Assembly (NCBI RefSeq): GCF_034702125.1
Contig: NC_085872.1
Location: 30,668,134-30,732,133, forward strand
Reading direction: 5' to 3'
Length of the DNA stretch: 64,000 nt
Source of the DNA: Engraulis encrasicolus
Taxonomy: Eukaryota > Chordata > Actinopteri > Clupeiformes > Engraulidae
The position numbers and the translations under genes were made by a program. The number at the start of each line of letters is the position of its first letter. Position 1 is the stretch's first letter. Shown in pieces: positions 32,680 through 48,840 of this stretch. A model generated the notes under the pieces. The model saw only the letters and a program-made list of their open reading frames with translations, ran no database searches and had not been told where the DNA came from.

Positions 32680-35600
32680 GTATCTCCAGTAGCAAAGAGA
32701 ATACTCACTGCATCCACAGACATGTGTTTTGTGTGGTGGACAACTAAAAGACTAAACTGAATAAACATTTATTTTATTATTTTGTTTCATTGAAATTGTT
32801 GTTATTTGATGGCACATTTATAGAATATAGTGTGACAACTTGATAACTGAAATTATAACATCAATTCTTTCAAGGCTGTCTTACATCAATAAATAGCCTT
32901 TGTATAGTCTAATCATCACCTACATGTATATTGATGTTCATGTGTGGTCCTAGAATACAGGAACTAGAGTGATTTGTATATGTTTTTAATCCTTATCTGA
33001 TATTTTAGAATGCTCGAAGGTAAAAACTATGGTAGGTCATTCAAAAGATAAGGCTTCCTGAGTCTTTGAAAAGCTGGTATTTCCATACAACTAACATTAG
33101 GGGGCGCAACTTGAAAATGTTCAAGTAGGCCTACTGTATAGTTGGTAGACATGTAGTGAACATAGAGTATCTGGGAAACTCTCAGATATCTGGGAAATGT
33201 TTCTACATACGGTGTTCTAGAAATGAGAAACCTAAAAAGGTCACTATAAGGGATTTAAGAGAAACATTTACAATTGTAATAAACATGAAAAGCTGTAAAT
33301 ACAGTAAATAGTAATCCGAAGTGTTATGGTTCAGGCTTTTATTACTAGATAGCAGCTTATTGGTTGGCTGTGACGTAACACATCACAGCGTATGCAATGT
33401 AATGTGTACAATGGTTTTCCGGTAAAGACACCTAAACGCATCTCTGTCTCTGTCCAGTTATTTACCTAACCTAAGACACTACACGAAGATTAACACTTCA
33501 TGGCAGTAGCCTATATATTGCTATGAATCTTTTATGCTGTCTTCTCCACCATGTAAAATAGAATCATGAAACAAGCTTCCATAGTTCACAGACATTCACT
33601 AGAAGGCATATACTATAAGCCTTCCTACTGTGTGTGTTGGGAGATGTCTTTGTCCCTAGTTGGCATGACAAAATATGTGTGTGGAAAATCCTGGGCCAAT
33701 GGAAGTAGTTCTACCACTGTGTGTGCATAAAAGCTGTTTGATCCGTTCTGCAAATAGTCATCTGAATGTAATCAGAGCTTGCCTCCCTTTGATCTGACAA
33801 GTATCCAATACCCAAGTGTGTCACTGCCCCCTCCTGGCCACCTCTTGCAATGATCTCCCGTGGCAACGCTCTTACTGTAGCACTGTACACACACTGGGGA
33901 AAAGCGGCTGAAGGTTGCCAACTCACAGATGCCACCCAGTGGAAATGAACACTGTAAATTGCAGGATTGATGGACGGCAGGTGACCCCCCATATACATGT
34001 TTTTACACCATGTCCAAACGGAGGGGTGACTCAGATGTGCTTTGGGTTTCATTCATAGTTTGGTGTAAATGTGTGAGAGGCACAGTTAGGGCGAACATGT
34101 TCCCTCAGCTTCACTGTCAGAAGAGGGCGCTATAGAGTTTCTCACCATGTGACATGAACTGCTCACATGTACAGCTGGAACTAAATGTTAAAACAAAAAG
34201 GCCAAACAGTGAAATGGTACACCTGTATTCATGCAAGGGCTCATGGCTGATGGCTGTTGCAAATATCCAACGCAAATGTCAGAGAATTTACCTGCAGGTT
34301 CTTTTTTAAGGCAGGTGGATTTTTGGTGATATGTTATATTGGACCCCAAGTCGGTGTAGATTTCACCACCTTAAGGCGGTGTGTTTGAGGAGTTTGGTCA
34401 CCTGGTCCAAATGGGGACCAGGGCTTGCTTTTGGCTGTATACCACCACAGCTGATGCCACTTCTGTTTTTGGAAGATGAGTGCCCTGCCACACAGTTTTG
34501 GACTCAGGGTCCTAGTAGCTTTGGGACAGCGCTGTTGAGTACTGATAACCGGACTTTAAAATGCCACCGCGTCTGGCCAGCCTATAATTAATAATGATCA
34601 CTTAGCAGACCGGGCTGTCATGAGCTGTTAGGCTTATGAATATTAAAACTATGGATGACGATAGGGCACAACACACTTTTTTTTATTTTTTACATGTATT
34701 CCCGAAAGCATATTTGTTCTGTCACCTTTATGAATCCATACACAAAGGACAGACACTGTGTGATGCACTGACACAGTCCAGGCAAGGCCTTTGCGTGCAG
34801 TGAATCCAGTATGGATAATCTGGATATCCCATTGGAACATTAAACTGGATGACACAATTATTGTATTATCCTTATTTATGACGGCTCATTTTAACAAGAG
34901 ATGAAAAGGTAATAGAAATGTGATGATGACAGACACATCTTTGACTAAGCAAGAACATTACTGTACTAAGGTATTTATTGACAAAAGTGGCTTAAAGAAT
35001 CCACACTGAACAAAAAATATTATGCAAGGTTTGTCACAGCTTTTCGTCACAAAAATAATATTTAAAAATACGGTACATAAAATATATAGTTATATCCTTT
35101 ATATTACTCCCTGAAATGTTGAGAATAGAGGATTCAACTTCATTGGCACGTCTATCATTTTCTATACATACAAACATATTAACAACACCTGAACACATGA
35201 AAAACGTATTCCATAGTGTGAGAAAAAAAACTTGCTACAGGCAACTGGTGAGGCGGATAACGACATGGCTATATCATTATAACGGAAACAAAATCACATG
35301 ATGCTGCGAAAGGACGTAGCTTCAACATTATATAATAAAAAGTCCAACAATCTGTGCACTGCAAATGGAGAAGGTGAAAACAGCCAGCGTGTACACACAC
35401 TGGCCATGGGATGGTCATGAGAATTCCAACCTGTCGTGGATCGGCCGCATACCTCAATTTCTTTTCCGTCATACCATGGGGGATTGTGATTCGCTTAATG
35501 GCCATGATGTCATGAAACCTGATGAATGAAACCAGACACTAATCCGAGATTATTAAGGCAATAAGTTGAACCTTTCAGCTGAGTTAGATGACGTATGGAA

Positions 35601-36266
35601 TGTGATGTTTTTACATGTTTCTTGCTGTTGTAACCAGCTTTCTTCTTTTTAACGTGAAAATTCTTTCGGTATTTGCCACCATCAATTTATGGCTCACTTT
35701 GTGCCACCTAGATGGTTAATAGGGTTAATTAAGACATAACAAAAAAAATCATCCAATCAACATCAAAAACAGCCAGCTATTTAATTAATGGGAACTGGCA
35801 GAATGGTAATTTTCAACATCATTGTCAACGAGGGAGTGGGTGGGTGGGTATGGGGCATCCAGAAATGACTTGTATTGCATGAACAGCACAGGGCTATCCT
35901 GTGGAAAAAATACACTTTGGCAAATGTCCAGAGAGAGGGAGAGGAGCGAGGGAGCAAACCTCCTTGAGGCAACAAAATGTTGCACAATTTTCTGCGTAGT
36001 TGGTAGACAATTGGCAGAACCATGCCAGGCCACCGGTAAACAGGTAAACACCAGCACAAGTTGAGAACTCGCCCCATATCAAAAGTAGGTAATTGTAAAA
36101 GAGGTCACTGACTTCCTAAATCGGAACCACACACTGGATCCAAAACAGTCCAGGCTCAGAAGTGGGAATTGAACTGAAACTGCCTGACTGCCGGATGTTC
36201 TGAGGATGGCAAGACCTGAAGGACTATAGTCCATTCTCATCCTACACAGCCAACCACAAGATGCAG
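32680..36266. other. intergenic, possibly distal aqp4 3' region, no gene seen
   Basis: AT-rich, no long microsatellites, no recognised transposon and no convincing exon. Confidence 0.45.
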
Positions 36267-36631
36267 GAACACTTTAGAATCATCAGTCCCTTAAAAAAGT
36301 GTATTAACACTTAATCAATAATCATTACTGAGCTAATTATAAACAAATGTTTGCAAATGAGTAAGAACCAACTTACAGCTGCACAGCGGTGTGGGAATCG
36401 ATTCATGCAAGTTGAGTTTGATGTGTATTTGTCTCACACTCCTATATCTAGAGGTTCCTTCGCTTTTGCTCTTTGGAGGACAAATTTCCTTTATGGCTGT
36501 ACTGTGTCTTCTGTGTTAATATAGTATTTCGTACTCATTTGCAAATATTTGCAAATATTTTGTTGATAATTAGCTAATTATTTACCAAGTGTTTATAACG
36601 CTTTTTAAAGACTGTTATTCTAAAGTGTTAC
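36267..36631. mobile_element. foldback MITE with AACACTTTAGAAT ends
   Basis: The left end AACACTTTAGAATCATCAGT is inverted at the right as ACTGTTATTCTAAAGTGTTA. Further in, TTTGCAAATGAGTA is met by TACTCATTTGCAAA. Its ends resemble those of the elements at 28520 and 55462. Confidence 0.65.
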
Positions 36632-36635
36632 TCAA

Positions 36636-37706
36636 GATACATCTTAGGATAGTCTCGAGTATGGGGATCAGGGGTGTTGCTCTTTCCTGGTTCAAATGTT
36701 ACATCTCTGGACGCTCTGTCAATGTGTCATGACAAGGTCGACTGTCTTCAACTCACACCCTAACCATAGGGATGCCCCAAGTGTCATTGCTGTGACCTCT
36801 TCTTTTCGCTATGTACCCCACCTCACTGGGATATGCAATGTGACCATATGGGCTTTCCGATCACTGCTGTGCTGGTGGTACCCAGATGCGCCTTTCATTT
36901 CAGATGTCATATGAATCCATATGTTTCCATATGACCTGGCAACATGGATGAAGCAACACAACCTACAGCTGAACCTAATCACCCACATCACTTCGGTCAC
37001 TTGAGCATGCCACTTTGTGCTGAAGAATATCAGATAAGACCATACCTGAACCAATATACCACACCGCTCCTGAAACAGGTCACGGTCATCTCCTGTCTTA
37101 ACTACTGCAACTCCATGCTGGCTGGTCTGCCTGCTTGTGTGTATTGTGCAAATGGTCTAAAATGCAGCAGCACATCTGGCATTCCATCAACCCATACTCT
37201 TGTATTTTTTCACAAGCAACCAGTGACAACCTAAATTAAGGCCCTGACTCTTTCCTGAAAATCTACGTCAGAAGCTTATCTGAAGGCTGAAGCCAAGCCA
37301 TACATATGTTCCCTCCAGTATGCTGTACTCCTCCGACGTGAACCGTCTAGCCTTGCCTCCATCTCGCACAGAGAGATCCCACTCCCAGTCCAGACTGTTC
37401 ACTGTCATTGTCCCTCAGTGGTGAAACAAGCTACCAGCGGCTAGACGACTCGAGTCATTTCTTTCAATCTTAAAGACCCCTTTCCGACAGGACTACTTCA
37501 TGCACTAACCTCTGATGCATCAATCTCTCATGCTAAACTCTTATGCACCAAACTCAAAACCCACCCTCCCAAGAAATCACAAACCCTGCTTGGCCTGTAT
37601 GTACTCTGTACTTCTGCATGTATCATGCTATTAATTACGTATGTCTTCGTTTGTAAGTGGCTTTGGGTAAATATAATGTAATGTGGCAATGCCGAATGTA
37701 ATGTAT
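36636..37706 (+). mobile_element. dead L2-type LINE fragment (reverse transcriptase end and 3' tail)
   Basis: Translated pieces in order: GIRGVALSWFKCYISGRS, GMPQVSLL, a ruined YADD box (CAGGTQ at 36868-36885), ATWMKQHNLQLNL, IRPYLNQYTTPLLKQ and CLNYCNSMLAGLPAC. These follow the order of fish L2/Maui-like polymerases. There are in-frame stops and frameshifts. The tail GTAAGTGGCTTTGGGTAAAT with TAATG repeats is the L2 3' end. It lies antisense to aqp4. Confidence 0.8.
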
Positions 37707-37728
37707 TGTCATAAAAAAGCAAACGGCT

Positions 37729-37764
37729 CTACAGGTTGGTCTCCATCTCCAGTGCACGTGGTAG
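37729..37764 (-). other. aqp4: possible aqp4 stop-codon readthrough extension
   Basis: After TGA the frame reads CTA and ten more sense codons, giving LPRALEMETNL, before TAG at 37731-37729. The stop context TGA CTA C matches the first six bases of the TGA CTA G readthrough signal that makes AQP4ex in mammals. The human extension is longer (29 aa as I recall). Whether readthrough happens here is inference. Confidence 0.4.
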
Positions 37765-38052
37765 TCATACTGAGGACAGCACCTCCCCGTGGGACTCTCG
37801 GAAGGCCTCCTCCTTGCCCCTCTTGTCCAAGTCCACGGTGTTGAGGAATGATCCGGGCTTGATGACCAGGTCATCGCGCTCTCCATTGTACTGCCCGTGA
37901 GGACATTCCACTTCCTTGTACTTCCCCGAGTTGCTGTCTTTGACAACAAACATTTCGCCAAGGGATTTCTTCATTGTCGTGTCAGGGCAGAACAGATACT
38001 CGTAGAGCGCAGCCGCCATAATCCCACCAAGAATTGGGCCTACCCAGTACAC
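37765..38052 (-). CDS. aqp4: aqp4 last coding exon (sixth helix and cytoplasmic tail)
   Basis: 95 codons plus TGA at 37767-37765. Acceptor CTGTAG|GTG at 38053/38052. Begins [20 protein letters not shown] (helix 6), continues through a charged tail and ends GEVLSSV. The tail is long, as in mammalian AQP4. Confidence 0.95.
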   Translation of the reverse strand: MYWVGPILGGIMAAALYEYLFCPDTTMKKSLGEMFVVKDSNSGKYKEVECPHGQYNGERDDLVIKPGSFLNTVDLDKRGKEEAFRESHGEVLSSV

Positions 38053-41000
38053 CTACAGGGAAACAACAAAGAAAGGTGACAGGGGGCTGTCATTCGTACA
38101 GTAGGTTCAAAAATGGCCTCCCATTTAACATCTACATAGAGAGACATCTCATATGCCATTTCATATTTTGACATCAAGCTTTTATAACACTATTTTGAAA
38201 TGAGAATTCTCATATGACACAAGTTATATGTCAAAACAAGGCCATAATAATACAAAAATAAAATGAGATGAGCATAGGTTGATTCTGACCTTTGTCACGC
38301 ATTACTTGTTGCTAGCTACCTAAATAGTAATGGGAGACGACATTATACATTACACAACAGAATCAAAGCCAAGGTTCCAAGAATAGGGTGGGATGAACTG
38401 TGTGAGTGAGGCCTGTTGATGAGGCCAGCTGCAACATCTGTCATGGTGGGTATTGCTGAAGGAGCAATATGATACCACCCACCCTCTCTGCAAATGTCCC
38501 AGTGGCCCACACCCCTCTGTCTCTCTCCCTCTGTCTAGCTCTGATATACCAAAGGGTTCAAGTAAGAACACAGAGGTCCGAGTCAGCAATAAAGCTCCCA
38601 CACATACAGTATAGTAGTAAACAAACTGAACTGCTGCTGACCCTCTATTTGGCTTTGCAATAATAACATGTTTTGATAAGTAAAATGTATGTATTTTATC
38701 ATTCATTATTTAATATATTGATTTATTAATATAGCATAATAGCTGTCAACGCCAGTGAATCTTGCCCCTTGATCATGCTGAGTAGTAAAGACGTCCTTGA
38801 TAAGTGCTTGGCAGAGTGAAGGGTTTGGTTATATATCATAGCAGTGACCTTACTGAGTTACAGGGTTCGTTGACAGCAATCATGATGGATCAACGATGTT
38901 ATTATGGTCTCTGCTTATGCATTAAATGCCTGACATATAGTACTTTTAACTGGCGTTATTGGCGCAGGTTAAAGAATACCTAGAACTCGACCCCGGCCTA
39001 TGCCTGAAGGGGGATCCAAGGACATCCTTACCCCTGATAATGTTTTACATCCTGGCAGGGTAGGTAAGCCCACAGCTTAGCTTATGGCATCCTAGGCGTC
39101 ATAAATCTGAACCCCATGGACATTTACACATCCACTTTAGCACACTGCTGGTCAACATTTTTATTGAAAGAAATGGCATTTTGTCACAATTTCGTGTCAT
39201 GCTGTGTACAGCACAATGCCACCTATTGGTATGCCAAGGTGGTGACATCATGTGTGCAATGCCTGCATTTGAGAATGATTTAAATTGAGTGATGTGAAAA
39301 CTGAGTATAAACCATTGCCATAGTTCATTAAAATCTCCTTTAGATGACACATTGTAAGTCTTCCATGTGATATAAATTGGCTAATCAGGTACCATTCATG
39401 ACATTTACCATAAATGGAGCTCTCTATCTCTGCCTATCTTTTGGTTCGGTATTTGCTAGTATGTACTACTTTTTGAATTACACATCCACCCATCATATCC
39501 TACACATCATATCATACAGATATATCAACATTTTCCACATAATCACAATTTTACAGGGATTATGTTTAGTTCATTTAATCCATATGGTGGACTTACAATT
39601 TGTACGTTAATGTTTTCATTTTTTAAACCAAAACACATTCAGCGCAGCATGTTCAACATCTGTTTTGATAGCGACAAATTCCTAATGTACATGTTGTTGG
39701 GATGCAAATGGACTGGAGAGCTATTGAAACTGCTCAGCTATGAATGAGGTCAGAGCATCAATTTGTTTGAGTGAGTAAAAAAATTAAAATCATGTCATGC
39801 TGTGCTGTAGTGCCAGGTCCCTTCCTTACCCAGTGATTTTCCCAGTTCCCCGTGATGACAACAGGCCCAAAGGAGCGTGCAGGGTTCATGCTGGCGCCGG
39901 TGTACGGGATCTGCAAACAAGGGAGAAATATTAATGATGTGTCTAGAGAGAAAAAAAAGCCTCATTACAGCCGGTAGTGCATCCAAGGTGTGAGCGTGCA
40001 TTGATGCATCTCTTGGATACACTGTAGCGGGTGATGATTTGAATTATACATGAATTTGTCTTTGTCACACTTTTTCTTGGCTGGCTTCCTGTAACATTTG
40101 TTCCAATTTCATGCCAGAGATTCCTACAGAATTCTATATTATACAGTCATCAGAGACATCACTTTCATCATCATGAGACAGTAGCGTGCTCTGTGCTGAA
40201 CAATCGACGCCTGTACATCTGGATAACTAATGACTTACTGCAAACAGATGGCCGATGCATACGGCGAATCCTATGGCTAGGCCGGCTGAACCTTTCAAGT
40301 CGTTCCGCTTGGGGTCGCATGTGGCAAAGACAGTGAAGACCAGCTCAAACGTGATGACAAGTTCAACGACGAGAGCGTGGCCCACGGAGAGGTCAGCATT
40401 CACCTGCACACAAGGGCAATGATCAAGAAGACTTATCAGCTGAGGTGTGTGGTGGTGCCATACCCCCCAAATGGATTGGGGATGTCATGAACATCTGGCC
40501 TTGACATTTAGTGAATTTCTTAAAAAAGATATTTATTTGCTTCCTGCATGTATTAAAACAAGTTGAAGTCCCAGAAATGTACATAAAAACAAGACATCCT
40601 TGTTTGGTGCTCACCGTGGTAACACCAAATCCCCCTCTCACAGTGCTGGGAGTGACCAGGTAGAGTATTCCTGCCCCGGCGATGGCTCCCAGGCACTGTG
40701 CCATCAGGTAGAACACAGCCTTGGCCAGGCTAAGTTTCCTGGTCACCACCATGGCTGCCGTGACAGCCGGGTTGATGTGGCCTCCGCTGATGTGGCCAAA
40801 GCACTGGACCATGGTGGCGATGCTCAGTCCAAAGCACAGGGATATCAGCACCAGGTCAGCCGGGGGCGGGTTCTCTTTGTCCGTGGACCAGTTGATGGTC
40901 GAGCCCAGGCTGAGCAGCACGAAGATGAGAGTGGCCAAGAACTCCCCAGACACGGCCCGCCAGAACCCTTTGGTCCATATTCCTTTGAACGCTGCCATGA

Positions 41001-41600
41001 CACTTTCCAACCTGCACAACGGTGGACACCCACTGCATAGAAGAAGAACAAATAGAGTGAGGTGTGATGAATATGATGAAAACAAAGTCAATGTTGTTAG
41101 TCTTTTGCAGTATCCAAAACCACAGCAAAGCAAGATTTTTTTTCTTTCAGTGTGATGATGGATATATGAATCAGATTTGTATCAGAGAGGAGATGTTACT
41201 GTTCTCCTTACAAAAATACATGGCTATCAGATCCATTGAAATGGAAAGTAATTCCACACTTTTAAACAATCCCTACAGCATGGCAATGCATGCCACTGTA
41301 TCAGTTTGTGCCAAATTAAAGCCCCAACTATCTGTGACAGTACTGTGCATGAATTAACAAGGACCGTTGAATACTATCAGCAGAGCAAAACACGCACAAT
41401 CCCTCTATTATTCTATTCAATCGTGATGCGGCCTTTGCAATAACAAAGTGAGCACAGCAATACAACAAAAGTGAAGATTTCACTCACGAAAAGCCCTCTG
41501 GCAGACACCGTTGAAACACAGGAGCAGAGGACGGAGTCCGGGTTACACTAGAAGAGGACCGCGAGCCACACATTATCTGACGAGTTCCCCTCCTGGACAT
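37765..41600 (-). CDS. aqp4: aqp4, aquaporin-4 water channel (whole gene model)
   Basis: AQP4 is the six-helix tetrameric water channel of astrocyte end-feet, other glia and some epithelia. Exons: 41600 or 41573 to 41488, 41032-40615, 40403-40239, 39910-39830 and 38052-37765. All junctions have GT/AG borders and matching phases. The M23-type protein (ATG 40998-40996) is 305 aa against 301 in human; M1-type starts give 345 or 354 aa. In M23 numbering the NPA boxes are at 76-78 and 192-194. The aromatic/arginine filter is F56, H180, A189 and R195, exactly the human AQP4 set, which excludes glycerol-conducting paralogues. The C-terminus EVLSSV is the PDZ ligand used for syntrophin anchoring. Exon sizes 165 and 81 nt equal the mammalian ones. 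The stop TGA is followed by CTA. Confidence 0.96.
38053..39829 (-). other. aqp4: aqp4 intron before the last exon
   Basis: About 1.8 kb of AT-rich unique sequence. No microsatellite longer than a few units and no recognised transposon. Confidence 0.85.
39830..39910 (-). CDS. aqp4: aqp4 81-nt exon with the second NPA box
   Basis: 27 codons, phase 0 at both ends: [15 protein letters not shown] to TGNWENHW. Acceptor TTTGCAG|ATC at 39911/39910, donor TGG|GTAAGG at 39830/39829. Carries the Asn-Pro-Ala-Arg motif whose Arg lines the selectivity filter. Confidence 0.96.
39911..40238 (-). other. aqp4: aqp4 intron between the 165-nt and 81-nt exons
   Basis: 328 nt with standard GT/AG borders and nothing else recognised. 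Confidence 0.85.
40239..40403 (-). CDS. aqp4: aqp4 165-nt exon (helices 4-5, filter histidine)
   Basis: 55 codons from [20 protein letters not shown] to [10 protein letters not shown]. Acceptor GTGCAG|GTG at 40404/40403, donor GCA|GTAAGT at 40239/40238. The His of IGHLFA corresponds to human H201 (M1 numbering). Confidence 0.95.
40615..41032 (-). CDS. aqp4: aqp4 large exon with the M23 start and first NPA box
   Basis: From M23-type ATG 40998 it encodes 128 codons: [20 protein letters not shown] through GGHINPAVT to GGFGVTT, donor ACG|GTGAGC at 40615/40614. The exon begins earlier at 41032 (acceptor TATGCAG|TGGG) and is open in frame for [11 protein letters not shown] before that ATG. This aligns residue for residue with the human M1 stretch ending CGPLCTRENI, including both cysteines. 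The M23 ATG has a strong context (G at -3, G at +4). Confidence 0.96.
41033..41487 (-). other. aqp4: aqp4 first intron (M1 exon to M23 exon)
   Basis: 455 nt between the M1-type exon and the M23 exon. In mammals an M23 promoter lies in the matching position; I see no clear TATA box here. Confidence 0.6.
41488..41600 (-). CDS. aqp4: aqp4 first coding exon for M1-type isoforms
   Basis: Two in-frame ATGs, 41600-41598 ([10 protein letters not shown]) and 41573-41571 (MCGSRSSSS...). Both have weak contexts, and an in-frame TAA lies just upstream of the first. The frame runs to ...RCLPEGF plus TC at donor TTTTC|GTGAGTG (41488/41487). This phase-2 end fits the T that starts the next exon and forms Ser before GCPPLC. 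Human M1 also begins Met-Ser. The extension is 40 or 49 residues, longer than the 22 in human. Confidence 0.68.
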
Positions 41601-41760
41601 TTATTACGTTAGCAACAGGGCATCACCCTAGAGAATTAGGGAGAGTGCAGGGCGTAGAGGAGGAGGAGATTCTTGTGCGTAACACACGCGCTACGCCCCA
41701 CGAAAACACCTGCACGTGGGTACGTGCTTTGTTTTTTCTAATGCTTCTCAAAAAAGTTAA
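41601..41760 (-). promoter_or_regulatory. aqp4: putative aqp4 promoter-proximal region
   Basis: Immediately upstream of the M1-type exon. Contains a CACGTG E-box at 41713-41718, a GC-richer stretch at 41690-41720, and no obvious TATA box at a sensible distance. Assigned from position only. Confidence 0.3.
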
Positions 41761-42093
41761 TGTTTGGCTACATAGCTAAAACGATTTGTGTCATTGTGCA
41801 GTTATATGTCATTTTATAAGAGATATTTCAGCACAAGTAGGGAGTACTGAAGGGATATGTAATTACGTTCCACGTTCTAAATAGGGCAGATTTGTGCATG
41901 AAATAATCGTGGTCATGCAAATATTGTTTTTGCTCTATAGCTTACTAGGCTATGTTACAGTACAGTAGATGCAAATGTGAATGGGATTGACTTTGCTAAA
42001 TCATTGTTTAGACTACAACAGATACCGCTCACAAGCAATGTGATAGCACTTCACTGCCTTTGGATTAATCTCTCTCTCTCTCTCTCTCTCTCT

Positions 42094-42173
<80 letters not shown>

Positions 42174-42454
42174 GTCTGTGTTCTTCTTCGAGGGTCACAT
42201 GATAATACATTGGTCAGTGAATCATAGTAGATCATCAATGTAATGCGCATAGGATGAAAACAACATACATCCACTCAGTTGATGGACTTGTATATTGGCT
42301 TTATGGGCTTGAGTAAATGACTTGGAGCTGGCAACCCAATGATTCATGTCATTACATTGTGGGGTTCTCAAACTTAACCATGACAAGGCCCCCACATGGG
42401 TCGCGCCACACTATTTTTTTTTCTGTGCATCTCCTTTTTACAACCATAGCAGAC
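41761..42454. other. aqp4 upstream region with (CT)n tract
   Basis: Unique DNA apart from the (CT)n microsatellite at 42070-42170 (about 50 units, one TAG break). No exon seen. Confidence 0.6.
42070..42170. repeat. (CT)n microsatellite
   Basis: About 50 CT units with a single AG interruption near 42096. Confidence 0.97.
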
Positions 42455-43205
42455 TATACAGTATGTCACGTAAGTGAGTACACTACTCAGATTTTTGCAG
42501 ATTTGTGAGTATATTTTTTCATAGGAGAGCATTAAAGAAGTTTCACTTTGACACAATGATTAGTGACCTTTTAACAACATATATATAACCGCTTAAATTT
42601 CTTGTTCACTCAGAAAAAAAAACAAAATAAAGTCATTACTGTTTGAACATTGCCCACAAAAGGGAGTACACCCCGGATTAAAATCCGGTTGAGAAGGGGC
42701 CGTGTTGGCTTGAACCGTCTCGAAATTAAAAGGGAGGTCATCGGTGTGCGTATCAACCTTTCTTTACATTGAGCTTTTACATTTTGAGTCTGCACCTGGC
42801 TGAAATAGATTGATGTATGAGTTTGAGTATCATGATCTGCTTCACAGTGCATGTTGACATGCATGTTTCTTTTAGGTGACATTCAGGTTTCCAATGTTAA
42901 CAGCATTCATGCATCCCCAAACCATGTCAGTCACTCCCACTTCCATGCTTGACTATCGAGAGGATAAACTTTTTTGTGAAACTCACTTGTTTACCACCAC
43001 ACATGCTTGACACCATCTAAGCAAATTAGTTTATCTTGGTCTCTTCAGACCACACGCCATGGTTCCAGTTATCCATATCCTTGGTCTGTTCATCTCTCTT
43101 GAGACCAAGATAAACAAATCGCAGAGTAGGCAGGCTACTCTCTACGTGTTGAATTGACACTGCATACTTTTCTGTGTGTGAAGTGTCTCTTAACTTGAAT
43201 ATTTT
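42455..43205 (-). mobile_element. degenerate Tc1/mariner transposon relic
   Basis: The left end TACAGTATGTCACGTAAGTG and a second GAGTACACCCC near 42665 match the ends of a common teleost Tc1 family. On the minus strand, pieces of transposase can be read (WSEETKIN, VKHGSGS, MVWGCMNA), interrupted by stops and frameshifts. The far end was not found. Confidence 0.65.
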
Positions 43206-44859
<1,654 letters not shown>

Positions 44860-44919
44860 GAGTAAAGTGCTAGTGGCATGGTGAAGAAATGTTCATGGAA
44901 TGTCATCCAGTGACCTAGG

Positions 44920-45190
44920 AATGTTCATGTGGTTTTCTTCAGTGTGTTGATGAGTCTGATGGCTTGTGGAAAAAAGCTGTTGCTCAGTCTGCTTGTGTGG
45001 GACCGCAAGCTGCGGTACCGCTTCCCTGATGGTAGAAGGGAGAACAGTTTGTGTGCTCAATGAGTTGTGTCTGTGATGATGCTCATTGCCCTCTTGGAAC
45101 AGTGTGAAGTGTATAATTCCTGGATGGCTGGTGACCTGATGATCTTTTCTGCTGTCCCCACCACTCTCTGTAGCGCCTTTTTGTCTGCAG
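44920..45190. repeat. probable dispersed repeat fragment
   Basis: The segment with AGTCTGATGGCTTGTGGAAA and CGGTACCGCTTCCCTGATGG resembles a sequence I have often seen dispersed in teleost genomes. I cannot name the family with certainty. Confidence 0.4.
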
Positions 45191-45199
45191 CTAGGCAAG

Positions 45200-48603
<3,404 letters not shown>

Positions 48604-48639
48604 CACCCACCACCCACCCTATCCCACCTCCCGACTCAC

Positions 48640-48791
48640 CACTCACTAGGGCCAGGACAAATTAATATGAAAGCCCCCCCCCACCACCACCCACCCACCC
48701 AGCTAGCACATACAATGAAATGAAGACCCAATTCTGTGTCCTCTCTCTTTCTGGGCCCAGGACGACTGACCCCTCTGTCTCCCTTCTGTAG

Positions 48792-48822
<31 letters not shown>

Positions 48823-48840
48823 ACCAATCCCATCCATCCA
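48640..48840. mobile_element. possible hAT-type MITE remnant with poly-C expansion
   Basis: Shares CACATACAATG.AATG..GACCCAATT and GGGCCCAGGAC blocks with the element at 49718-49871. A run of about 32 C at 48791-48822 sits at its right side. Confidence 0.4.

Larger units (their letters stand above)
34974..37764 (-). other. aqp4: aqp4 3' flank, possible 3' UTR
   Basis: Sense-strand poly(A) signals downstream of the stop include ATTAAA at 35785-35780 and AATAAA at 34979-34974. An antisense L2 fragment (36636-37706) and a foldback element (36267-36631) fill the proximal part. Where the transcript ends cannot be read from the sequence. Confidence 0.25.

Noticed and set aside
36944..37234. 96-codon frame as a possible gene
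   Set aside because: It is part of the dead L2 reverse transcriptase, with stops on both sides and a destroyed YADD box.
40600..41155. Open frames of 144-146 codons on the plus strand across aqp4
   Set aside because: Antisense shadows of the large aqp4 exon. The minus-strand frame carries the NPA box and the phased splice sites.
44893..45198. 101-codon minus-strand frame as a gene
   Set aside because: Lies within a probable dispersed repeat fragment and has no known domain.
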